A stretch of 64,000 bases of DNA from Atopomonas hussainii (lineage in GTDB: Bacteria > Pseudomonadota > Gammaproteobacteria > Pseudomonadales > Pseudomonadaceae). How positions within the stretch are numbered: position 1 is the first letter of the stretch; the number at the start of each line of letters is the position of its first letter. The stretch is from contig NZ_FOAS01000011.1 of NCBI RefSeq assembly GCF_900109735.1, forward strand, positions 62,001-126,000. The letters run 5' to 3'. The notes below the pieces were generated by a model, which had not been told where the DNA came from, did not search any database, and saw nothing but the letters and a program-made list of their open reading frames with translations. Position numbers and translations under genes: made by a program. Shown piece by piece: positions 29,756-38,903 of this stretch.

Positions 29756-31354
29756 TTAGTGGCGCATAAACGCCGCTTCTAACAGCTGCCGGGTATAGGC
29801 ATGCTGGGGATCACGGAAGATTCCGGCTGCCTCGCCTTGCTCCACCACTTGACCTTGGCGCACCACCATCAGGTGATGGCTGAGCGCCTTGACCACGGCC
29901 AAATCGTGGCTGATGAACAGGTAGGTCAGGTTGTACTTGACCTGCAAGTCGCGCAATAACTCGACCACTTGCCGCTGCACGGTGCGGTCTAGGGCTGAGG
30001 TGGGCTCATCCAACAGGATCAGCTCAGGTTTCAGCACCAGTGCACGAGCAATGGCGATACGCTGGCGCTGCCCGCCAGAGAACTCGTGCGGGTAGCGATG
30101 GCGCGTTTCGGGGTCGAGCCCCACTTCCGTGAGCACCTCAATAATCGCTTGTTCACGCTCGTCGGCAGAGCCCATGCCGTGGATCTCAAGGCCTTCACCA
30201 ATGATCTGGCCCACCGACATACGCGGGCTCAGACTGCCGTAAGGGTCTTGAAACACCACTTGCAGTTGCCGGCGCAGCGGGCGTACTTCGTGCTGCGACA
30301 GCCCTTGCAGGCTTTGTCCGTGAAAGCGGATTTGGCCCTCGCTACCCAGCAAGCGCAGTAGCGCCATGCCGAGGGTCGATTTGCCAGAACCACTTTCGCC
30401 GACAATCCCTAAGGTGTGCCCGCGCGGCAAACTGAAGCTGATGCCGTTAACCGCTTTAACGTGGTCGACGGTGCGGCGCAGAATGCCTTTCTTGATCGGG
30501 AACCAGACCTTCAGCTGTTCGGCTTGCAGAATAATCTCACCGGGGGCGTTAGCCGCCGGATCGCCACTGGGGTCGGCTGCGATCAACTCGCGGGTATAGG
30601 GATGACCGGGCGAGGTGAACAGTGCTTCACAATCGTTGGTTTCGACGATCTCACCTTGCTTCATGACACATACGCGATGGGCAATTCGCCGCACCAAGTT
30701 CAAATCGTGGCTGATCAGCAAAATCGCCATGCCCAAACGGGCCTGCAAATCTTTCAGGAGATCGAGGATTTTTAGCTGTACGGTGACGTCCAGCGCGGTG
30801 GTCGGCTCGTCGGCGATCAGCACGTCGGGCTCGCAGGCCAGCGCCATGGCGATCATCACGCGCTGCCGCTGGCCGCCGGACATTTCGTGCGGGTAGGCGC
30901 TTAAGCGCTTGGCTGGCTCTGGCAGACCGACTAAGTCAAATAGCTCGATGATGCGCTGCTTGGCTTCTTCGCCGCGTAGGCCTTTATGCAGCTCCAGCAC
31001 TTCGGCGATTTGCTTGCCGACACTGTGCAGCGGGTTCAGCGAGGTCATCGGCTCTTGGAACACCATGGCCACACGATTGCCGCGAATGCCGCGCAGGGCG
31101 CTTTCATCCATGCCCAGCAGGTTTTGCCCGTCGAGCAGAATCTCTCCGGCAGGGTAGCGGGTGATGGCTTTGGGCAGCAGGCGCAAAATCGAGTTGGCCG
31201 AGACGGATTTGCCGGAGCCGCTTTCGCCCACGAGGGCTAAGGTTTCGCCTTTACGAATCTCAAAGCTCACCCCGTGCACCACGCGGGTGGGCTTCACGCC
31301 TTGTAAAAACTCGACGGTTAGGTTGTTAACGCTGATTAAGGCTTGTTCGCTCAT
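29756..31354 (-). CDS. nppD: Peptide/nucleoside-peptide ABC importer, fused double ATPase (NppD/YejF)
   Basis: 532 residues with two complete nucleotide-binding domains, each with Walker A GESGSGKS and a [MF]SGGQRQR signature. Both Walker B motifs have LIADEP or LLDEP, and both H-loops are ISHD. Fused ATPases of this layout energise YejABEF-type importers, which in P. aeruginosa (NppA1A2BCD) take up peptidyl-nucleoside antibiotics and in E. coli microcin C. Last transporter gene of the operon; fabI follows. Confidence 0.92.
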   Translation of the reverse strand: MSEQALISVNNLTVEFLQGVKPTRVVHGVSFEIRKGETLALVGESGSGKSVSANSILRLLPKAITRYPAGEILLDGQNLLGMDESALRGIRGNRVAMVFQEPMTSLNPLHSVGKQIAEVLELHKGLRGEEAKQRIIELFDLVGLPEPAKRLSAYPHEMSGGQRQRVMIAMALACEPDVLIADEPTTALDVTVQLKILDLLKDLQARLGMAILLISHDLNLVRRIAHRVCVMKQGEIVETNDCEALFTSPGHPYTRELIAADPSGDPAANAPGEIILQAEQLKVWFPIKKGILRRTVDHVKAVNGISFSLPRGHTLGIVGESGSGKSTLGMALLRLLGSEGQIRFHGQSLQGLSQHEVRPLRRQLQVVFQDPYGSLSPRMSVGQIIGEGLEIHGMGSADEREQAIIEVLTEVGLDPETRHRYPHEFSGGQRQRIAIARALVLKPELILLDEPTSALDRTVQRQVVELLRDLQVKYNLTYLFISHDLAVVKALSHHLMVVRQGQVVEQGEAAGIFRDPQHAYTRQLLEAAFMRH

Positions 31355-31357
31355 GGC

Positions 31358-32395
31358 TTACTTCCGTGGGTCGAAGGCGTCACGGGCGGCTTCGCCGATG
31401 AACACAAGAAGGGTGAGCATGACCGACAGCACCATAAAGGCGCTGATGCCGAGCCACGGCGCTTGTAGGTTGCTCTTGCCTTGGGCAACCAGTTCACCCA
31501 GCGATGGCGAGCCAGCAGGCAGGCCAAAACCTAGGAAGTCCAGCGAGGTCAGGGTGCCAATCGCGCTGGTGAGAATAAACGGCATAAAGGTGATGGTAGA
31601 GACCATGGCATTGGGCAGGATGTGCCGGTACATGATCGCGCCATTGCCCATGCCCAGTGCCCGTGCAGCACGCACGTATTCGAGGTTACGGCCGCGCAAA
31701 AACTCAGCGCGCACCACATCAACCAAGCTCATCCACGAGAACAGCAGCATGATGCCCAGCAGCCACCAAAAATTCGGCTGCACGAAGCTGGCGAGAATAA
31801 TCAGCAAATACAGCACCGGCAGGCCCGACCAGACTTCTAAGAAGCGCTGGCCGACCAAGTCGACCCAGCCGCCATAGAAGCCCTGCAAGGCCCCGGCAAA
31901 CACGCCAATGATCGAGCTGATGATGGTCAAGGTAAGGGCAAACAGTACCGAGATGCGGAAGCCGTAAATTACCCGCGCCATCACGTCGCGGCCTTGGTCG
32001 TCGGTGCCCAGCCAGTTATCCGCTGAGGGCGGCGCGGGGGCCGGTACTTTAAGGTCGTAGTTAATGCTGTCGTAGCTAAAGGGGATCGGCGGAAAGACCA
32101 TCCAGCCGTCTTTCTCGGCGATCAGCTCGCGGATGTACGGGCTTTTGTAGTTGGCCTCTAGGGGGAATTCGCCGCCGAAGTCGGTCTCGGCATAGCGCTT
32201 GAGTACTGGCACATAAAGGCCGCCGTCATAGACCACCAGCAAAGGTTTGTCGTTGGCGATCAGCTCGGCGCCGAGGCTCAAAATAAACAGGGCGAGGAAC
32301 ACCCATAGCGACCAATAGCCACGGCGGTTGGCCATAAATCGGCGCAGACGACGTTGATTGACCGGATTTAGGCGGGGCAGTAAGCGATGCAACAT
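31358..32395 (-). CDS. nppC: Peptide/nucleoside-peptide ABC importer permease (NppC/YejE)
   Basis: A DppC/OppC-family permease of 345 residues. After the first membrane segment there is the long periplasmic loop typical of YejE (about residues 50-125, with YADTDFGGEFPLEANYKSPYIREL-like features). The core has TM helices and the EAA loop YVRAARALGMGNGAIMYRHILPN. It ends RDAFDPRK, as DppC-type permeases do. There is a 3-base gap on each side within the operon. Confidence 0.92.
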   Translation of the reverse strand: MLHRLLPRLNPVNQRRLRRFMANRRGYWSLWVFLALFILSLGAELIANDKPLLVVYDGGLYVPVLKRYAETDFGGEFPLEANYKSPYIRELIAEKDGWMVFPPIPFSYDSINYDLKVPAPAPPSADNWLGTDDQGRDVMARVIYGFRISVLFALTLTIISSIIGVFAGALQGFYGGWVDLVGQRFLEVWSGLPVLYLLIILASFVQPNFWWLLGIMLLFSWMSLVDVVRAEFLRGRNLEYVRAARALGMGNGAIMYRHILPNAMVSTITFMPFILTSAIGTLTSLDFLGFGLPAGSPSLGELVAQGKSNLQAPWLGISAFMVLSVMLTLLVFIGEAARDAFDPRK

Positions 32396-32398
32396 GAC

Positions 32399-33472
32399 TC
32401 AGCCCTCGCGACTTTCGAAGTCGATACGCGGATCGACCAAGGTGTAAGTGATATCGCCGATCAGCTTCACGATCAGGCCCAGCAAGGTAAAGATAAACAG
32501 GGTGCCGAATACCACCGGGTAATCGCGGTTCAGTGCTGCCTCGAAGGACAGCAGCCCCAAGCCGTCGAGGGAGAAGATCACCTCAATCAGCAGGGAACCG
32601 GTAAAGAACACGCCGACAAACGCTGCGGGAAAACCAGCGACGATAATCAGCATGGCGTTACGGAATACATGGCCGTACAGCACGCGGTTTTCGGTGAGGC
32701 CCTTGGCGCGCGCGGTGACCACGTACTGCTTGTTGATCTCATCGAGAAAGGAGTTTTTCGTCAGTAGGGTTAAGGTGGCGAAACCGCTGATGGTGAGCGC
32801 CGTGACGGGCAGCACTAAGTGCCAGAGGTAATCGACGATCTGCTGGCCGAGGGTCATTTCTTCGAAGTGATTGCTGGTCAGGCCGCGCAGTGGGAACCAA
32901 TCCAGATAGCTGCCGCCGGCGAACACCACAATCAACATAATCGCCAGCAAGAAGCCGGGAATTGCATAGCCGACGATCACTGCCGTGCTACTCCAGACAT
33001 CAAACGGGCTGCCATGATGCACGGCTTTGCGGATGCCTAGCGGAATAGATATCAGATACGTGAGCAGGGTGCTCCACAGACCGAGGGAGATCGACACGGG
33101 CATTTTTTCTTCGATCAGGCTGATCACCGAGGCATCGCGGAAGAAACTGTCGCCAAAGTCGAAGTGCAGGTAGTTCACCAGCATGATCCAGAAGCGCTCG
33201 ACCGGTGGTTTGTCGAAGCCGTACATTTTTTCGATTTCGGCAATCAGCTCGGGGTCGAGGCCTTGCGCGCCACGGTAGTTGGAGCCAGCTACCGAGACCT
33301 CCGCACCGCCACCTGAGATGCGGCTGGTAGCGCCGTCAAAGCCTTCTAGCTTGGCGATCATCTGCTCAACCGGGCCACCGGGGGCGGCCTGAATGATGAC
33401 GAAGTTGAGCAGCAGAATCCCCAAGAGGGTGGGGATGATCAGCAGCAAGCGGCGAATGATGTAGGCGAGCAT
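32399..33472 (-). CDS. nppB: Peptide/nucleoside-peptide ABC importer permease (NppB/YejB)
   Basis: A DppB/OppB-family permease of 357 residues starting [20 protein letters not shown], the hallmark of the family. A YejB-type insertion (about 45-85) precedes the core helices. The EAA loop is [23 protein letters not shown], with [20 protein letters not shown] downstream. It starts immediately after the nppA2 stop codon with no intergenic base, so coupling is likely. Confidence 0.92.
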   Translation of the reverse strand: MLAYIIRRLLLIIPTLLGILLLNFVIIQAAPGGPVEQMIAKLEGFDGATSRISGGGAEVSVAGSNYRGAQGLDPELIAEIEKMYGFDKPPVERFWIMLVNYLHFDFGDSFFRDASVISLIEEKMPVSISLGLWSTLLTYLISIPLGIRKAVHHGSPFDVWSSTAVIVGYAIPGFLLAIMLIVVFAGGSYLDWFPLRGLTSNHFEEMTLGQQIVDYLWHLVLPVTALTISGFATLTLLTKNSFLDEINKQYVVTARAKGLTENRVLYGHVFRNAMLIIVAGFPAAFVGVFFTGSLLIEVIFSLDGLGLLSFEAALNRDYPVVFGTLFIFTLLGLIVKLIGDITYTLVDPRIDFESREG

Positions 33473-35347
33473 TTACTCGGCGTCCTTGTCGGTGACAGCA
33501 GCGTCGGAGATAGCGGCATTGTCAGGCGCCGGGGTGGGTGCTGCCGTGGCGGCGGCAGATGGCTCGGTGGGGGCTTTCCACCAGGTGAACAGGGCGTAAT
33601 CCAGCGGTGCCGGGTTGGCTGGGCGTTGCAGCGGTTGCCAGTAGGCAACGCGCCAGGTGTCGACATACCAGTTGGGCACTACGTAATGGCCCCACTGCAG
33701 CACGCGATCGAGGGCGCGCACATGATTGATTAAGTTTTCACGGGTGGTGGATTTGATCAGGCTTTCTACCAGCGCATCCACGGCCGGGTCTTTTAGGCCC
33801 ATCAGGTTGCGGCTGCCGGGGTTGTCGGCGCTGCTGGAATGCCAATATTCCAACTGTTCGTTGCCCGGTGAGCTGGACTGGCCAAAGCCAGAAACAATCA
33901 TGTCGAAATCACGTGAGCGCAGGCGGTTGATGTACTGCGAGACATCCACGCGGCGGATTTCCATCTCGATGCCCAGCTCTTTGAGGTTGCGCTTGTAGGG
34001 CAGCAGTACGCGCTCAAAGTCGGTTTGCGCCAGCAGAAATTCAAAGCGCAGCGGCTGGCCTTGAGCATTGACGAGTTGGTCGCCTTCAATACGCCAGCCA
34101 GCCTCTTGCAGCAGCTTAAACGCCGCGCGGCGTTGCTCGCGGATTACTCCAGAGCCATCGGTTTTGCTCGGCTGGTATTCCTTATCAAACACCTCGGCTG
34201 GCAAGTGTTTGCGCCAAGGCTCCAGCAGGTATTGCTGGTGGGTGTCCGGCAAACCGGTGGCGGCCAGTTCTGAGTTGTCGAAATAACTGCGGGTGCGGGT
34301 GTAGGCGCCGTAAAACAGCTGACGGTTGGTCCACTCGAAATCGAATAGCAGGCTCAGCGCTTCACGCACGCGGCGGTCGGCAAACAGCGGGCGGCGCAGG
34401 TTGAAGACAAAGCCTTGCATGCCAGCTGGGTTGCGGTTGGCCAGCTCTTCTTTAATCAGGCGGCCGTCTTTGATGGCGGGGGTGTCGTAGGCGGTGGCCC
34501 AGTTTTTTGAGCTCATCTCTAAGAAAAAGTCGAACTGCCCGGCCTTAAAGGCCTCTAGCGCTACGGTGTTGTCGCGGTAGTAGTCGATCTGCACCTTGGC
34601 GAAGTTATAAAAGCCGCGATTAACCGCAAGGTCTTTGCCCCACCAGTCGGCCACTTTACTGAAGCTTAACTGCCGTCCGGCTTCGACTTGAGTAATCTTA
34701 TACGGGCCGCTGCCCAGTGGTGGCTCTAAGGTGGTTTTGCTGAAATCGCGCTCGGCCCACCAATGCGCGGGCAGTACCGGCAGCTGGCCGAGAATCATCG
34801 GCAGTTCGCGGTTGTGGCTGTGTTTAAAGTCAAAGCGCACTTGCCGTTCGGACTCAACCACGACCTTATCGACATCGGCGTAATAGGCTTTGTAGCCCGG
34901 CGCACCATGCTCCATGAGGGCATTGAAGGTGAACGCTACGTCGTTAGCCGTCACGGGTTGGCCATCGTGAAAGCGGGCCTGTGGACGCAGAGTGAAGCGC
35001 ACCCATTGGTTGGCCGGGTCTTTCTCGATGGTTTCCGCCAGCAGGCCGTATTCGGTAAACGGCTCATCGAGGCTGTGAAAGGTCAAGGTTTCGTACAGCA
35101 GGTGTAATTGATCGCCGGCCACCCCTTTGCTGATATACGGGTGCAGGCTGTCAAAGCTGCCAAAGCCACCTAAACGCAGGGTGCCACCCTGCGGTGCGTC
35201 TGGGTTTACATAGTCGAAGTGCTGGAAGTCAGCGGGGTATTTAGGCGCTTCGTCATACAGGGTAATGGCATGTTGGCCAGCAGCTAACAGGTGGCTGCTG
35301 GAGAAGCAAAAGCCCAGCAATAAAGCGATGTGGCGCATCTTAGACAT
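33473..35347 (-). CDS. nppA2: Periplasmic substrate-binding protein NppA2/YejA-like
   Basis: An extracellular solute-binding family 5 protein, 624 residues from ATG 35347, which has AAGGAA 5 bases upstream. Signal peptide HIALLLGFCFSSSHLLAA. The YejA signature YPADFQHFDYVNPDAPQGGTLRLGGFGSFDSLHP opens the mature protein. The last 35 or so residues are a Pro/Ala/Thr-rich then acidic tail (APTEPSAAATAAPTPAPD to VTDKDAE) not found in its neighbour NppA1. It is a paralogue of the upstream gene; the tandem pair is normal for Pseudomonas npp operons. Confidence 0.9.
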   Translation of the reverse strand: MSKMRHIALLLGFCFSSSHLLAAGQHAITLYDEAPKYPADFQHFDYVNPDAPQGGTLRLGGFGSFDSLHPYISKGVAGDQLHLLYETLTFHSLDEPFTEYGLLAETIEKDPANQWVRFTLRPQARFHDGQPVTANDVAFTFNALMEHGAPGYKAYYADVDKVVVESERQVRFDFKHSHNRELPMILGQLPVLPAHWWAERDFSKTTLEPPLGSGPYKITQVEAGRQLSFSKVADWWGKDLAVNRGFYNFAKVQIDYYRDNTVALEAFKAGQFDFFLEMSSKNWATAYDTPAIKDGRLIKEELANRNPAGMQGFVFNLRRPLFADRRVREALSLLFDFEWTNRQLFYGAYTRTRSYFDNSELAATGLPDTHQQYLLEPWRKHLPAEVFDKEYQPSKTDGSGVIREQRRAAFKLLQEAGWRIEGDQLVNAQGQPLRFEFLLAQTDFERVLLPYKRNLKELGIEMEIRRVDVSQYINRLRSRDFDMIVSGFGQSSSPGNEQLEYWHSSSADNPGSRNLMGLKDPAVDALVESLIKSTTRENLINHVRALDRVLQWGHYVVPNWYVDTWRVAYWQPLQRPANPAPLDYALFTWWKAPTEPSAAATAAPTPAPDNAAISDAAVTDKDAE

Positions 35348-35371
35348 GCGAGTTCCTTGCAAAGACGGGCG

Positions 35372-37201
35372 TTACAGGCGGTATTCAGGCTTCAGCCACC
35401 AGGCGCGTAGGCCCAGGGTATAAGGCGGCGTGGCGCCTTTTTCGAAGCGGTTCCAGTAGGCAACGCGGTGGTAGTCGATATACCAGTTGGGAATCATGTA
35501 GTGCTCGTGCATCAGCACGCGGTCAATCGCACGTGCCGCGCCGACTTGCCGTTCGCGGGTTTTCGCGTTGATCAGTTGGTCGAGCAATGCGTCGATGATC
35601 GGGCTGCGCACTCCCGCATAGTTACGCGCGCCACGCACATTGGCTTGGCCGGAATGAAAGTACTGCAACTGCTCAAGACTGGGGCTTAACGACTGCGACA
35701 GGGTCATTAGGATCATGTCGAAGTCATAACCATCGAGGCGCTGTTTGTATTGCGAGCGATCAACGGTGCGCAGTTCAGTGATGATGCCAACGCGGGCGAG
35801 GTTCTCGCGGTAGGGCTGCAGAATGCGCTCAAAATTGGGGTTAACCAGCAGCATTTCAAAGCGTAGCGGTTGACCATCGGCATTGACCATAGCGCCGCCG
35901 CGGTGGCGATAGCCGGCTTCATTGAGCAAGGCGAGGACTTCGCGCAGGGTGTCGCGCGGAATGCCGTGGCCGGCGGTTTCCGGGATCTCAATCGGTTGGG
36001 TGAACAGCTCTGCGGGCAGCTGTTTGCGGAAGGGCTTAAGCAGCAGCCACTCTTCGCCAGAGGGCAAGCCATCGGCGCGGAATTGGCTGTTGGGGTAATA
36101 ACTGCGCGAGCGTTTGTAGCTGGAGTTAAACAGCGTGCGGTTAGTCCATTCAAAATCAAATAGCAGGCTCAGCGCCTTGCGCACGCGCACATCGGCAAAT
36201 ACCGGGCGGCGGGTGTTAAAGAAAAAGCCTTGGGTTTGCGTGGGAATTTGGTGGGCAATTTCTTCTTTTAATACCGCGCCACGGTGTAGGGCAGGGAAGT
36301 TGTAGCCGTTGGCCCAGTTTTTCGCTTGATGCTCGATATACACATCAAATTCGCCGGCCTTGAAGGCTTCAAAGGCCACGTGGCTGTCGCGGTAGAACTC
36401 CACGGTCATGCGGTTGACGTTGTACTTGCCGCGATTAACCGGCAGTTTCTCACCCCACCAATTGCGCACGCGCTCGAAGGTTAAGCGGCGCCCGGGCACC
36501 ACTTCAGTGATCTTGTACGGGCCGCTGCCTAGCGGCGGCTCGAAGGTGGTGGCGCGGAAGTCGCGGTTTTTCCAGTAGTGCTGGGGCAGTACGGGCAGTT
36601 CAGCGAGTTGCAGAATCAGCTGTGGATTGCCGCTGCGCTTGAGCACAAAGCGGATGCGGTGGCGATCCAAGATATCCACCCGCGCCACTTCTTGCAGGTA
36701 GGTGCGGTACTGCGGGTGGCCTTCTTTTAATAGCAGACGGTACGAAAACGCCACGTCATAGGCGGTGATCGGCTTGCCATCGTGAAAGCGTGCTTCGGGG
36801 CGCAGGTTAAACACCGCCCAGCTGCGATCGTCCGAGTACTCGACGCTTTTGGCAATCAAGCCATAGGCGGTGGAGGGCTCCTCCCCATTGGGGTCGTAGA
36901 AGCCATTGCCGACCATCAGTGGCTCGTTTAGCTCGGTGATGCCGTACTGAATAAAGTTCGGTGTGCCAATCGGGCTGGTGCCCTTAAGGCTGTAGGGATT
37001 CAGGGTATCGAAGGTGCCGTTACCCATAATGCGCAGCGTGCCACCCTTGGGCGCATCGGGGTTCACCCAGTCGAAGTGAGTGAAGTTGGCGGGGTACTTA
37101 AGGCTGCCAAACTGCGTATAGCCATGGCTTTCTGTTACGCCGCCCAGCACAAGCGGAGAGCAAGCAAGGCTGGTTAATAAAAAAGTAAACAAGCGCAACA
37201 T
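35372..37201 (-). CDS. nppA1: Periplasmic substrate-binding protein NppA1/YejA-like
   Basis: A family 5 solute-binding protein of 609 residues and the first gene of the npp operon. Signal peptide LFTFLLTSLACSPLVLGG. The mature protein opens YPANFTHFDWVNPDAPKGGTLRIMGNGTFDTLNPYSLKG. Conserved blocks shared with NppA2 include FEPPLGSGPYKI, VNRGKYN, VALEAFKAGEFD-like and RKALSLLFDFEWTNR. The two probably broaden substrate range by feeding the same NppBCD channel. It is divergent from the HDOD gene. Confidence 0.9.
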   Translation of the reverse strand: MLRLFTFLLTSLACSPLVLGGVTESHGYTQFGSLKYPANFTHFDWVNPDAPKGGTLRIMGNGTFDTLNPYSLKGTSPIGTPNFIQYGITELNEPLMVGNGFYDPNGEEPSTAYGLIAKSVEYSDDRSWAVFNLRPEARFHDGKPITAYDVAFSYRLLLKEGHPQYRTYLQEVARVDILDRHRIRFVLKRSGNPQLILQLAELPVLPQHYWKNRDFRATTFEPPLGSGPYKITEVVPGRRLTFERVRNWWGEKLPVNRGKYNVNRMTVEFYRDSHVAFEAFKAGEFDVYIEHQAKNWANGYNFPALHRGAVLKEEIAHQIPTQTQGFFFNTRRPVFADVRVRKALSLLFDFEWTNRTLFNSSYKRSRSYYPNSQFRADGLPSGEEWLLLKPFRKQLPAELFTQPIEIPETAGHGIPRDTLREVLALLNEAGYRHRGGAMVNADGQPLRFEMLLVNPNFERILQPYRENLARVGIITELRTVDRSQYKQRLDGYDFDMILMTLSQSLSPSLEQLQYFHSGQANVRGARNYAGVRSPIIDALLDQLINAKTRERQVGAARAIDRVLMHEHYMIPNWYIDYHRVAYWNRFEKGATPPYTLGLRAWWLKPEYRL

Positions 37202-37362
37202 GATGTGGATGAAATCCGTAGATAAACGACGCGTTACGTTACCAGTTTGCGGGGCGGTGAAGAAAGCCTGTCACCGTGGAGGTGTGATGGCGTTTTGCTG
37301 TCTACACTCTGTAATGGGATCTTCAGTTTGCTCCACGGAAGGCTTTGACGTGTGAGGCTTGT

Positions 37363-38802
37363 GTGACGCAAACAACCGGACTTGATTACTGGCTCAAACG
37401 GTTCACCGACAGCGATTTGCCGGCTTTGGCGAGTGTGGTGAACGATTTACAGCAGCTCGCCGCCGACGACGACACCTCGGTTAAACAGTTGGCTGATGTG
37501 CTTTTGCATGATGCAGCGCTGACATCGCATGTGCTTAAGGTAGCCAACAGCATTTATTACAACCCTATGCAGGAAAGCATTCGCACCATTTCGCGGGCGA
37601 TTGTGTTGCTGGGGTTTGCCAATGTGCGCAGCATTTGTTTGTCCACCAGTTTGGTCGATGCCTTGCTGCAACAGCGGCCGCACCAACAGCTGCTGGAGTT
37701 GCTCGCACGGGCCTTTCATGCTGCCGTGCAAGCCCGCAATATCGCCAGTTACCTGATGGCGCGTGATCAGGAAGAAGTGTTTATCGCCGCTTTGCTTTAT
37801 CACCTCGGCGAGCTGGCGTTTTGGAGCTGTGCCGGCGAAGCCGCAGACCGCTTGGTAACCCTGCAAAGCGCGCCGGGGGCCGATGCGGATGCGTGCGTGC
37901 GCCAGGTGTTGGGGGTGAGCTTTGCGCAGCTGAGCCAAGGCTTGGCCAAGGCGTGGAATTTGGGAGAGAACGTCGTGTTGGCGCATGCCGGCGGCACCCG
38001 TAAAGAGCCGCAGGTGCAGGCGATTGTGTTGGGCGTGCAGATTAGCGATCAGTCCTTAACTGGCTGGGACCACCCTGCGATGGAAAAGCACCTGCAGGAA
38101 TTTGCCCAGCTGGCGGGGATTACCGCGCAAGAAGCCTTAGAGCAGGTACTGCAAAGTGCCGAAGAGGCAGTGCGGGTGGTGGCTACCTTTGGCGATGAGC
38201 GCTTAGCGGGGCTGATACCGGCCACCGACCCCGAGCAAATCGCTCGCCAACAGCAGCAACGTAAAGCCTGTTTGTTGCAGCCGGATTTGACGGTGTTGCA
38301 AAGCTGCCTGCAAGACATGGGCATGCTGGCCAATAAGCAGGTCGGCGTGGATGTTTTGCTGCAAACCTTGCTGCGTGGCTTACATCAAGGCGCGGGCCTT
38401 GAGCGGGTGATGGTTGCGGTGCTCGCGGAGGGGCAGAGTTGCTTTCGCGTACGACAGGCGGTGGGTGAGGGCTTTGCGCACAAGCTGCTGGATTGGCGCT
38501 TGCCGGTCGACAATCCCGCGCAGCGGCACTTGTTCAGCTACGTGCTGCGCGATCGAGAGGTCTTGTGGATGGGCGTGCCGGCGACCAGCAGTTTGCTCGA
38601 TTTGGTCACCCAGCCCATGTTGCAGTACCTAGAAAAAGGCATGTTCTTTATTGCCCCGGTGATGGCCGGCAGCAGGCCGGTGGGCGTGCTCTATGCCGAC
38701 TCGCGGTTGTCTGGACGGGCGCTACTCAATGAGCAATTTGTCGCCTTCAAGCGCTTTGTGCAGCTGGTCAATCGCGCCTTAGACAAAATGACCGCACGGT
38801 AG
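37363..38802 (+). CDS. HDOD domain protein with C-terminal GAF-like domain
   Basis: 479 residues. The HDOD domain spans about 10-215 (LPALASVVNDLQQLAADDDTSVKQLADVLLHDAALTSHVLKVANS is its typical opening), a helical HD-like fold without the catalytic HD pair. The C-terminal 170 residues look like a GAF-type sensor (VDVLLQTLLRGLHQGAGLERVMVAV and GMFFIAPVMAGSRPVGVLYADSRLSG). Such proteins act in signalling and regulation. GTG 37363 is preferred (GAGG 5 bases upstream); TTG 37345 is in frame but its GGAAGG is only 2 bases away. It is divergent from nppA1 and convergent with mltD. Confidence 0.75.
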   Translation: MTQTTGLDYWLKRFTDSDLPALASVVNDLQQLAADDDTSVKQLADVLLHDAALTSHVLKVANSIYYNPMQESIRTISRAIVLLGFANVRSICLSTSLVDALLQQRPHQQLLELLARAFHAAVQARNIASYLMARDQEEVFIAALLYHLGELAFWSCAGEAADRLVTLQSAPGADADACVRQVLGVSFAQLSQGLAKAWNLGENVVLAHAGGTRKEPQVQAIVLGVQISDQSLTGWDHPAMEKHLQEFAQLAGITAQEALEQVLQSAEEAVRVVATFGDERLAGLIPATDPEQIARQQQQRKACLLQPDLTVLQSCLQDMGMLANKQVGVDVLLQTLLRGLHQGAGLERVMVAVLAEGQSCFRVRQAVGEGFAHKLLDWRLPVDNPAQRHLFSYVLRDREVLWMGVPATSSLLDLVTQPMLQYLEKGMFFIAPVMAGSRPVGVLYADSRLSGRALLNEQFVAFKRFVQLVNRALDKMTAR

Positions 38803-38808
38803 AAAAGC

Positions 38809-38834
38809 AACAGGCCACCGCTGGGTGGCCTGTT
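38809..38834. terminator. Bidirectional terminator between HDOD gene and mltD
   Basis: An 11-bp perfect stem AACAGGCCACC / GGTGGCCTGTT with loop GCTG. Read on the minus strand it is followed by GCTTTTCT, on the plus strand by TGAAG, so it suits mltD at least as well. Confidence 0.65.
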
Positions 38835-38844
38835 TGAAGAGGGG

Positions 38845-38871
38845 ACCTGTAAGCATCCTTGCAATACAGGT
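38845..38871. repeat. Inverted repeat downstream of mltD
   Basis: ACCTGTA / TACAGGT, 7-bp arms, 13-base spacer, no T tract. It is flanked by a direct repeat GAGGGGACC at 38839 and 38874. Function unknown. Confidence 0.4.
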
Positions 38872-38903
38872 CAGAGGGGACCGTTAAAGCAGGTCGTGCC
38901 GAA

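Noticed and set aside
33473-37201. Tandem binding-protein genes as an assembly duplication
   Set aside because: The two proteins differ throughout, have distinct signal peptides and tails, and tandem NppA1/NppA2 is the normal arrangement.
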